Source: Azolla caroliniana (Eukaryota > Polypodiophyta). From it: a stretch of 64,000 bases of DNA. The notes beneath the pieces are model-generated. The model worked only from the letters and a program-made list of their open reading frames with translations. It ran no database searches and was not told the origin of the DNA. Shown here one piece after another: positions 46,018 through 54,482 of this stretch. The DNA is taken from positions 18,352,001 through 18,416,000 of the forward strand of contig JBHGNT010000017.1 in assembly GCA_043228905.1 (NCBI GenBank), given 5' to 3'. The stretch's first letter is position 1; every line of letters starts with the position of its first letter. Both the position numbers and the translations under genes were made by a program.

Positions 46018-46452
46018 TGTTAACTCTTAGGGCCGGACAATGGCCTAACACAGGGTGTCTATGGAAGACACTTCACCAAAGGGGTGTTACGGCAACAGGA
46101 TTAGACTCAACGATTAATCCGACTTAATTAGGTTACTTAGCATGATCGTCTTTAATAATCACACGCGTAAGATATAACAATGAATGCAGAATGGCAATTA
46201 ACACAGAGAGATAACAACACTAAGCTTTATTAATTAATCGCTGTTCATTACATTCTATCCAGGCCTTTAAATAGGTTTCCGGTCTGTATTACAAAACGGT
46301 GCCATCCGCACCTGTTCGGGATTGGTCCGGATCCGGAACGGCATACCGATTCTGGTCCGTCCGTCCACACTCATAGCTTACTTACAACTATTCCTACTAA
46401 TTAAATAACTCCCCGTTTCACACTCTGGACTCCTTTGCCGGCCGGTAACACA
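46018..46452 (-). repeat. Left LTR of element G
   Basis: 435 bp; plus-strand ends TGTTAACTC and GGTAACACA. Compared with the right LTR there are ten substitutions, all transitions. Confidence 0.88.
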
Positions 46453-46504
46453 TGGCACGCCCGTGGGACAGTACCTTGTACGTCGAATCCACAACCGACC
46501 CTTG

Positions 46505-47025
46505 CTATTCTTCGTCCAAAATATCCAGAATGCTTTGTTCGAGAGTCTCCAATGGTTCATCTGGAACTGGTTGTTGTTGTTGTTGCTCTGTTGATGTCTG
46601 CTGCGACGGGTCCGTTGGTGGCTGCTGCGGCTGCTCCTCCGTTTGTTGCTCTGACACCGGCGTCTTCGTCGTTGCTCCCTCCGTCGTAGTGGTCTACGGT
46701 TGACTGGTTCCGGGCTGGCCCTCGGCCGACGACGGTTCCTCATCACTAAGGTTAACCGTTGCCGCTTCTCGTGCTTTTTCTTCCCGAACCCGGGACCGCT
46801 CGTAGCTTTCAAACTGTATTTGAGCGTCCAGCCTATCATCGTCTAGCTAAGCTACGAGTTGCCGGACCTGCGCCAGCTGTTCATCCGCTAGGACTTGGAA
46901 GTCGTCGGCCAGCTTGTCCCGTATGGTGGTGAAGTCCTCGGAAGTCAACGTATGACAATCATCTCCTTCCTTCCGCCGGTTTGCCACGTCTGCCTGTAGC
47001 AATTGGAGTTCCGCCGTGTTTTGTG
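46505..47025 (-). pseudogene. Gag-like Q/T-rich frame of element G
   Basis: Minus-strand frame ending with TAG at 46505. It begins beyond the solo LTR insertion and reads AELQLLQADVANRRKEGDDC, FTTIRDKLADDFQVLADEQL, then AQIQFESYERSRVREEKARE, an acidic stretch, and a tail EEQPQQPPTDPSQQ / PLETLEQSILDILDEE. Two in-frame TAGs lie where Gln codons would fit. The first half is amphipathic and probably coiled coil; the second is Q/T/P-rich and disordered. Position fits a gag of a non-autonomous element, but I recognise no family. Confidence 0.5.
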
Positions 47026-47030
47026 CCCAG
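47026..47030. repeat. Target site duplication of solo LTR, left copy
   Basis: CCCAG, repeated at 47583-47587. Confidence 0.88.
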
Positions 47031-47582
47031 TGTTGGACACAGTGCTCGGCCACAACCGAGGAATAGGATTAACTCACAGAAAACAGGAAATACTAAAATG
47101 CACGAAGACAATAGAGAGAAGAGTACACTGGATGTTTTACGTGGAAAACCCTAAATGGGAAAAAACCACGGGAGTCCTCAAACTCCAACTATCACTACAA
47201 ACAGAGATGTACAATGGTGAAGCTGCAAGGCAACAACCTTGAGCTCACTGTCTTCGCCACAGGCGGCAGTAATACACAGAGGCAACGACCTCTTCGTCTC
47301 TCTCTCTCTCTCTCTCGGCTGCTCACTTAGCTCCTAAGTGGAAAACCAGAAAAATGAGTAACACATACAAACTGTTTGCCCTAAGTCATATTTATACACA
47401 TATGACTTTCGGGCTATTTACAAATATAGCCTCAAGGGCCCTTGGCAAACATATTCACAGATATGTCCCCGCATCCGGATCTCTCTCCGGGTACATTCGT
47501 CATCCGGCTCCGTAGCCGGGGTCTTCGTCATCCGGCTCCCGGACATTTGACCATCCCATCCGGAGGGACCGTAATCCCAACA
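47031..47582 (-). repeat. Solo copia LTR inside element G
   Basis: 552 bp, TGTTGGACAC...ATCCCAACA, flanked by CCCAG. It shares long stretches with the LTRs of copia F (e.g. ATGACTTTCGGGCTATTTAC), so it is a related family; orientation is as F. No internal sequence remains, as expected after LTR-LTR recombination. Confidence 0.9.
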
Positions 47583-47587
47583 CCCAG

Positions 47588-49170
47588 TTTGTCCACCATC
47601 TTACGGAGCTTTCGTCAATAAAGCGTTTTGTCTGATTCAGCCATGCTCAGAGGATGCACTGAATCCGGCCCGTTTGGCCACTCCGACCACTGTTTGGCTA
47701 TTACGACCGCTTCGGCCGCTCGTCTGTCTCCATCTCCCGCTGTTTCGATCGGTTTCCGGCTCTTCTGGCCGCTCTTTCTGTTGTCTGGCCCATTTGGCCA
47801 TGTCTGTCCGGTCCATCTCCAGATGTCTCTGTCACCGACCTTGTCGGCCCTATTCGGCCGTCGGTTTTGGCTGAGGTCCGTCACTTTTCGGCATCAATGT
47901 CGCTGTTTCGGCCATCTTTTTCCAGCGTGTCTTTGGCCGGTTGTACGGTGACTCCGTCATCGTTCCGACCGTCATCGCTTGTTTGGCGACCGATGCAGCT
48001 TCATCTAACCCTTGTCTGACCCTCCGACTGCTCTGGTTGCTACAGCCACTGTCCGGCTATTCCAACCATTCCGACTGTTGCCCGACTGCTCTTCAGCTGT
48101 TGTTCGGCCATTCCGGCCGCTCTTCAACCGTTATCCGGCCATTCCAACTGCTCTCTGGCCGCTCCGCTCCGGCTGCTGTCGGTTAGTGGTGACCATTCAT
48201 GACGCCTTTCTCGTCGTCGCCAGCCCTGTCCGGCCGGCCTCCAGTCGCATGGCTGCTCTGTTCAGTCGTCACTATCCGAGCGTTCTTCTGGCCTCTGTTT
48301 TGGCCGTGGTTCAGCTGTGTCTAACCGTTCTGTTCTTGGCTGTTGTCCATTTGTCGGTCGTGCCGGCTGTCCGTCTCTGACGATATCTTTCCGGTCCTTC
48401 GTTCATTCTTCAGTCCATCCGTTCAGCCGTTTCTGATCATCAAGTCGTTCTTCAACGGTCTTTGTCTCTTCGCATATTTGTCCGACTGTCTTCGTTCATC
48501 CATGCATGGTCGTTGTTGGTCGTCATAGTCACTATCTTTGTTGGCTTTGTCTCGCCGGTCTCTTTCCACTGTTCGACCCTCGGTTTGGCCGTCGCTTGCC
48601 GGCCTCTCCGGCCTTTTCCGTCTATGCCTCGGCTGTTGTCAAGCTACCACTTCGTTGCGGACTCCATCACCGTCTCTGTTGGTTTCCGTCCATTCGAGTC
48701 CGTGTCTGTGTCTCTTCTTTGTCTTCTATGGTCCTTCGGTGTTAACCAACTCTGGTTCTTGTTCCGATTCCGGTTCCGACTCTCTCCGCGTTGTTTCTTC
48801 TGGAACCATTGCCCGTGCATTCTCAGCACATCCTGCCGGTCTCCGCTCCAGACACTGCGACTTTCTCCGCAGTCTCCTGGTGGCCTTCTCTTTCCGATCG
48901 TGCTGGCACCGGTTCCCTCTGCGTTGCTGTTTGTCCAGCCGTGCATCTTGCACCACGCTTTTGAGAACACACACATTGTCGCTAACCACTTTCGGAAACA
49001 CGCACATGGACACTAATCACAACCTCGCACAAACATTGTTGCCATTCATGCATTCCTCCATAGACTTCTTCCAACATCTTCACCGTCATTTTCGCGTTTC
49101 GCCATTTCTTGCACTTAGTTGCTATGGCTTGCACATCCGCGTATCATTCTTTGACTCCGTCTCCAAAGGG
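47588..49170 (-). other. Purine-rich leader of element G
   Basis: On the plus strand the sequence is C/T-rich with many variants of CGGCCATTCCG, CGACTGCTC and TCGGCC. On the minus strand it is G/A-rich. Plus-strand open frames up to 221 codons here follow from the lack of purines and show Ser/Leu/Phe/Arg-rich low-complexity products. I regard it as non-coding leader. Confidence 0.5.
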
Positions 49171-49171
49171 G

Positions 49172-49190
49172 GATCCCATCGTGGTCGCCA
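49172..49190 (-). other. Primer-site-like sequence of element G
   Basis: Minus strand TGGCGACCACGATGGGATC, seven bases inside the right LTR; resembles TGGCGAC-type primer sites of plant gypsy elements. The tRNA was not identified. Confidence 0.5.
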
Positions 49191-49197
49191 AAAACTG

Positions 49198-49632
49198 AGT
49201 TAACTCTTAGGGCCGGACAATGGCCTAACACAGGGTGTCTACGGAAGACACTTCACCAAAGGGGTGTTACGGCAACAAGATTAGACTCAACGATTAATCC
49301 GACTTAATTAGGTTACTTAGCATGATCGTCTTTAATAATCACACGCGTAAGATATAACAATGAATGCAGAACGACAATTAACACAGAGAGATAACAACAC
49401 TAAGCTTTATTAATTAACCGCTGTTCATTACATTCTATCCGGGCCTTTAAATAGGTTTCCGGTCTATATTACAAAACGGTGCCATCCGCACCTGTTCGGG
49501 ATCGGTCCGGATCCGGAACGGCATACCGATTCTGGTCCGTCCGTCCACACTCATAGCTTACTTACAACCATTCCTACTAATTAAATAACTCCCCGTTTCA
49601 CACTCTGGACTCCTTTGCCAGCCGGTAACACA
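49198..49632 (-). repeat. Right LTR of element G
   Basis: 435 bp, partner of 46018-46452. Its outer end GTAACACA is identical; its inner end begins AGTTAAC where the left copy has TGTTAAC. Confidence 0.87.
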
Positions 49633-50686
49633 TTGCTCTAGACTTCATCACAGATCTTCCAGTCTCTAAGGGGTTCAATGCGATTCTAACAGTGGTCGAT
49701 CGATATACGAAGATGGCTCATTTCTTGCCATGTACTAAGGAGATCTCCAGTGAAGACACTACCGAAATTGTCATGCGTGAAGTATGTCGGCATCATGGAC
49801 TTCCCGATAGTATCATCAGCGACCGTGGACCCCAGTTCGTGTCAAAATTCTGGAAGCACCTTTTTAACATGCTCAAGGTCACTTGTAACCTCTCCTCTGG
49901 CTACCACCCACAAACCGATGGCCAAGCCGAACGAACCAATCAAACATTGGAGCAGTATCTGCGGTGCTTTCTCAGCTATCATCAAGATGACTGGGCAGAT
50001 ATTCTCCACTTCGCCGAATTTGCCTATAACAACTCTATCCACGCATCCACGAAGTTACGCCATTTTATGCTTATACGGGATGTCACCCCCGGTGGTGTGT
50101 ACTTGAAACCCCAGAGGTGTCCACAAATCCTTGTGTAGAGGATCGTTTAGAAAGGTTACGCAAGATACAAGCGGATTTGTCTACTCATCTCCAACAAGCT
50201 CAACAAACACACAAGGTTTATGCGGATCGTCATCGACTCCCATCTAGTTTTAACATTGGAGATCGGGTATGGCTACTCCGACGACACATCAAGACTACTC
50301 GCCCATGCGAGAAGTTTGATTATCGACAATTAGGTCCTTTCCGTATTATAGGAAAGATTAATGATGTCGCTTTTCGTCTTGATCTACCTCCACAACTTCG
50401 GATACATCCGGTGTTTCATAGTTCTCTCCTCGAACCCTATCAAGAGAGCACCATCCTAGGCCATATTACACAGCCTCCACCCCCGATCGAGCTTGAAGAT
50501 GGACTTGAGTACGAGGTTGCCGCCATCCTTGATTCCAAGTTTGTTCGCAACAAGCTCTACTATCTAGTCGATTGGCTAGGATATAGTCCCAGCGAGCGTA
50601 CTTGGGAACCGATAGAGAATGTCACCAATGCTCGTGCTCTTCTTGAAGACTTCCATCATCAATATCCAGACAAACCGGGTCCTTAA
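49633..50686 (+). pseudogene. Integrase and chromodomain of gypsy I
   Basis: Starts inside the core (LDFITDLPVSKGFNAIL, VVDRYTKMAHFLPCTKEISS), then SDRGPQFVSKFWKHLF and SGYHPQTDGQAERTNQTLEQ with the catalytic Asp and Glu. A 1-nt shift near 50055 moves to a second frame with HKVYADRHRLPSSFNIGDRV (GPY/F-type region), LGPFRIIGKINDVAFRLDLP and HPVFHSSLLEPYQ. It ends with a chromodomain (EYEVAAILDSKFVRNKLYYL, VDWLGYSPSERTWEPIENV). The chromodomain steers integration towards marked chromatin in this family. Otherwise well kept, so decay is recent or slight. Confidence 0.9.
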
Positions 50687-50716
50687 TCCAAAACGACTCG
50701 TTACACTCGTCGTTTT

Positions 50717-50729
50717 AAAGGGGGGATAG
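50717..50729 (+). other. Polypurine tract of gypsy I
   Basis: AAAGGGGGGATAG immediately before the LTR. Confidence 0.85.
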
Positions 50730-51021
50730 TGTCATGATATGGCAAGACTCGAACCCATGACTTATGCTACATGGGTCGAGCTCTTGACCATTAGATTATA
50801 CATTGTAATACGTAAAATATTATTTTCATTTATATTTTATTATAGAAAATTGATGTATATTCCAGATTTCTCTGGAACATTCTAGAAACTTCAGGAATAT
50901 TCCTTAGAACACTATAAAAGGAGGCACAAGGCATTATTTCGAACCAAATCGGTTCAACGCCAGTCTTAAGCCTCTTAGCTACTGTACATTTTCTTCACAT
51001 AATATATATCTTTTCTTATCA

Positions 51022-51071
<50 letters not shown>

Positions 51072-51178
51072 CCTCCCTCTCACTCACTCTTTCCTTCTCT
51101 CGAGAGTTCTTCACCTCTCTTAGTACTAATACTTCTTTTAGTACTAAGTCCTTCTCTGTCTTAGTACTGTTCCTGACA
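50730..51178 (+). repeat. 3' LTR of gypsy I
   Basis: About 449 bp, TGTCATGATATGG...TTCCTGACA, with TATAAAAGGAGGC at 50913 as TATA box and a long CT microsatellite at 51026-51065. The right end is inferred from the CA terminus only. Confidence 0.7.
50741..50798 (-). repeat. tRNA-like sequence inside gypsy LTR
   Basis: Minus strand: TAATCTAATGGTCAAGAG (A-box-like, 50781-50798) and GGGTTCGAGTCTTGCC (B box, 50741-50756), about 25 bp apart, near tRNA spacing. It begins 11 bp inside the LTR. Confidence 0.55.
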
Positions 51179-51187
51179 CCCAGAAGC

Positions 51188-51540
51188 CATCCGATAGTTT
51201 GGAGTGTTGGAGCATGGAAACTGTCACGGACGAGTAAAATAGAGTAGGAACTAGACGAGACTAAGAACGAGGAGAGAGAAAAAGAACAAGAACTTGACTT
51301 ATGATTCCGTAACTGGTGTTGTTCACCCTGATTAGAATCATGGTGCACCTACGTATTTATACAAGAAGGTAGAGGTATGTATGCTAGCTAGGAATAGAGA
51401 ATGCATGAAGATGCATGCAAGCTAGGAATAGAGAATGCATGTAAGAAAGCTAGGAATAGAGAATCCATGTATGCAAATTAGGAAAAGCCAATGCATGAGG
51501 ATGCATGCAAGCTAGGAACTTCCAATGTTCAATCTACCAT
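51188..51540 (-). repeat. LTR-like fragment with tandem GCTAGGAATAGAGAATGCATG units
   Basis: Four to five degenerate 30-38 bp units with GCTAGGAATAGAGAATGCAT between 51385 and 51515. TATAAATA on the minus strand at 51354-51361 and a purine-rich run at 51260-51300 suggest an old minus-strand LTR. No matching internal sequence. Confidence 0.4.
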
Positions 51541-51574
51541 CATGAAGTTGGATTTTATACAACGATGCATAGAT

Positions 51575-51675
51575 GAATGTAGGTTAGTTGGTAGGGTTAC
51601 CCAATGGAGACTAAGAGGTTTTAGGTTCAATCCCTACCTTCCACCGTAGTGTGGCATATGTCTATGACAAAAACT
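51575..51675 (+). repeat. tRNA-derived SINE-like unit
   Basis: A box TAGGTTAGTTGG (51580-51591) fits TRGYNNAGTNGG, and B box GGTTCAATCCC (51624-51634) fits GGTTCRANNCC, 33 bp apart. Downstream GTGTGGCATATGTCTATGAC is not tRNA-like, as in a SINE body. It abuts truncated copia C1. Confidence 0.6.
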
Positions 51676-53465
51676 ATCCTTTCTTGAATTCTCCGATTCA
51701 TTCGCTCGGCAATTCCATTCTGCTCCAGACTATAGGGTGCCATATATTCACGTCGAATGCCGCTGTCGGCAAAATTTGACGAAGTCTTCAGACTTGAACT
51801 CTCCCTCGTTGTCAGTTCAAAGGCATTTCAACTTTCCACCAGATTGGTTCGAACCATTCGGAAAAGATTGAGAACATCCGATCTTTGGTTTTGATCGAAT
51901 AGGCCCACACCTTTCGAGTCAAATCATCGATAAAACTGACAAAGTACAAGGCACCACCGAGAGACTGATGTGGCAATAGGGTCACATGCATCCGAGTGGA
52001 CCAAATCGACTAGACTCGATTCTCTTGATGCTGTTGTCAAATGTGAGGCGGCAATCTGTTTGCCATACTGGCAATGCTCGCAGAATTGATGATTGGAGGA
52101 TGAGAGTTTGGGGATATATCTAGCTCTAGATAAGTGCGTTATGCGGGCCTTGCTGAGGTGTCCAAGTCGTCCATGCCATAGCAATGACACGGGAATATCC
52201 ACTATGAACAAGTCATCCTCTCTGAGTGTGACATATAATGGGTATAGAGAATGTACTTTCGGTCCTTGAGCAAGCAAGAGATTCCCTCTATGGAGTGTCC
52301 ACCCTCCGGATGAGAAGCCAACACCAATGCCGTCTTCATCAAGTTGTCCGACTAAGATCAATGGTCTTAAGAGCTCAGTCACATGTCAGACATTGTGTAG
52401 TACCAATGTAGAGCCGCTTGGAAGGTTGAGCTCTACTGTGCTAATTCCAATGATAGCATAGTGTTGCGAATTTTTGACTCGAATTGAGTCGGAATGTCGG
52501 GCCGAGTATTGCCGAAATCGCGATCGATGAAGGGTCACAAGATATGAAGCACTCGAATACAAGAGCCATGTGCTCGATTCCTTAGTCGTAAGCAGAACTT
52601 CTTATTCAATTGGGTTCTCAATGGATAGTATGTTCGGGTTGCTTGACAGTACTTCGGCTGAAGAGCCGACGTAATTGACCTCCTCATGTTGGACCCTTTT
52701 CTGATCCGCTTGCTGAGCTTTGTTGTTTTTGTATTTGAGTGCGCGACAATCGACTTTGATGTGCATGGGTTTCTTACAGTAGTTACAGATTCGATTATAC
52801 CGGAGCTTGCTCCGACTTCGTTGGTTGTTCGGTTGTTGGGAAGACCTTCCTCGACTGGTCGATTGGTCGGTCAAACCTTGTACTACATAAGCATCGTTGG
52901 GCGAATCTTTTGCAAACGATTTCCTTCAAACTGCTTCAGTCATAATTGGACTCGTGATTGAGGAGTATTTGATGGCAGCACTCGATGCGTTGCATGCAGT
53001 AGTGATGAAAGTTTCCCACGAAGAGGGGGAGATTGCTCATGAGAAACATTGCTCTTAGTTCATCTTCGATCGTCGTCCCCTGGGCCACAATTTGGGAACT
53101 TAAACTTTTGTACTCATTTAGGTGTGCCTGGAGGAGTCATATTCTTTCATCCAAAGATTATAAAGGCACCGAATCAAATATATCTTCATGGTGGGAACCT
53201 TTTTTTCATAAGTGTCTGAAAGTGTCTTCCATAGTTGAAAGGTTGTCAAACACGATTGCACTGTGAAGTACCCGGACTCTGATAAGTGCATCCGAATTGT
53301 GGCGCGGACTATTCTGTCCAGCTTCTGCCACTCAATCGGCTTGTATCCTTTCAGAGCATTTTCATTTTCGATTGGGTCGATTTGACCCTTGACTATCAAA
53401 TAGTCTTGCATTTGCTCCTTCCAGAAGTTGAAGTTCAATCCATCGAACTACCTTAGACTCATCTC
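51676..53465 (-). pseudogene. gag-protease-integrase remnant of copia C1
   Basis: Gag 53118-53465 (NFNFWKEQMQDYLIVKGQID, GYFTVQSCLTTFQLWKTLSD); zinc knuckle CNYCKKPMHIKVDC near 52770; pre-integrase 51990-52330 (HGRLGHLSKARITHLSRARY, CEHCQYGKQ); integrase pieces GIRREYMAPYSLEQNGIAER at 51700-51760. Several frame changes and stops. Confidence 0.8.
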
Positions 53466-54114
53466 TGATGAGCCATATGTGTTGGCTTGTTAGACTCTAT
53501 TCGGAGTTGACTATAAACGTTGGTGGGATGTAGACTACTGGCTCACCCGATATTGTTCTAGTCGGATTCGAACATGAGTCGAGTCGATTTCGACTATTGG
53601 TGGATTCGATCCTAGGTGACTACGACCAATTGGCCTAGTCGAATTGGACCCGGATTTTCCGATTCGATTTCGAGTGTCAATTTCAAGATGTCGATCATAG
53701 ATTATGTGCCATTTTTCTAGGTCGATTCTGCTTCGGTAACTGCAACGATGAGAGGGACGGAGCCAACTAGTCCTCCCGAATGTCATTTAGTCGAGTGAAG
53801 CATGGATTGGGGTTGTTCTCTGGTGCTCGATTTACTTTGAGAGGTTACAACAAGCAAATAGATTGTGTCTAACCTAGTAAAGCACGATCTCGAAGGCCGA
53901 TTTGATGGAGATTCTACTTTGAGTGGCTGCAATCACAAAGAAGAGGTACAACTGACTAGCTTACTTTAAGAGTGATTCAGTTCAGTAGAGTGAAAATCTT
54001 CTGTTTTTCTTTCTCTTCGCAAGATGTGATCTTGAACTCAAATTCTTCAAGGAAGACGAAGCAAGAGTGCTGTTGAAGACTGATGACGGGTGGCGGCGAG
54101 TTGAAGAACCTTCG
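53466..54114 (-). other. Leader of copia C1
   Basis: About 650 bp between the primer site and gag, much longer than the ~100 bp leaders of B and H. Repeats of TCGA-containing words (CGAGTCGATTTCGAC, GATTCGATTTCGAG) occur at 53570-53680. No frame recognised. Confidence 0.45.
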
Positions 54115-54125
54115 CTCTGATACCA
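54115..54125 (-). other. Primer binding site of copia C1
   Basis: TGGTATCAGAG on the minus strand, two bases from the LTR. Confidence 0.9.
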
Positions 54126-54127
54126 GA

Positions 54128-54225
54128 TGTTGAGAACTAAGACCGTAAGTGTGGAAACAACAACTGTAACACGTCAAGATGAAGATCACTGAGTAGGTAA
54201 GTCGAGGGCAAGATCGGAAAAACAG

Positions 54226-54268
<43 letters not shown>

Positions 54269-54482
54269 ACACAACGTAACAACTTATTCAGAAAAAGGGG
54301 GTTACATCAATGGAGGCAGCAACCCTCTCACAATAGCAACAACCCCAACAACTGGGTTACAAAGGCCATTATATACTAAGTGGGCTAGGGAAACTGCCCT
54401 TTGACATATTTACAGAATTGTCCTAAATCTAGTTGGTCGAAGATATAATGTGAATACGGCCATTATAGACTAGTATTCGACA
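54128..54482 (-). repeat. 5' LTR of copia C1
   Basis: 355 bp; plus-strand ends TGTTGAGAAC and GTATTCGACA, with a GA microsatellite at 54230-54263. Aligns along its length with 61183-61504. The C2 reverse transcriptase reading continues right up to 54483, fixing the boundary. Confidence 0.83.

Larger units (their letters stand above)
46018..49632 (-). mobile_element. Element G, short LTR element without pol
   Basis: Two 435-bp direct repeats (46018-46452, 49198-49632), about 98% identical, flank 2.75 kb of internal sequence, of which 552 bp is a later solo LTR. Internal sequence holds one gag-like frame near the left end and a purine-rich (minus strand) stretch, but no protease, integrase or reverse transcriptase. 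Minus orientation is favoured by TATTTAAAG and AATAAAGC order within the LTR and by a primer-site-like TGGCGACCACGATGGGATC near the right LTR. TGGCACGCCCGTGGGAC directly inside the left LTR is a rival primer site that would imply plus orientation. No 5-bp target duplication. Confidence 0.72.
49633..51178 (+). mobile_element. Chromodomain gypsy element I, 3' part
   Basis: Plus-strand Ty3/gypsy chromovirus: integrase core, C-terminal integrase region, chromodomain, polypurine tract and 3' LTR. The 5' part is missing; its left edge is element G. Confidence 0.88.
51676..54482 (-). mobile_element. Copia element C1, 3' half missing
   Basis: Minus-strand copia: 5' LTR (54128-54482), primer site, long leader, gag, protease, pre-integrase and the start of integrase, ending near 51680 in the integrase core. 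Its LTR is inserted in the reverse transcriptase of C2, a member of the same family. RT, RNase H and 3' LTR are gone. Confidence 0.82.

Noticed and set aside
48538-49203. 221-codon plus-strand open frame, and overlapping ones at 48462-49016 and 48012-48380
   Set aside because: They lie in C/T-rich DNA where stop codons are rare; products are Ser/Leu/Phe/Cys/Arg low complexity in several overlapping frames, with no motif.
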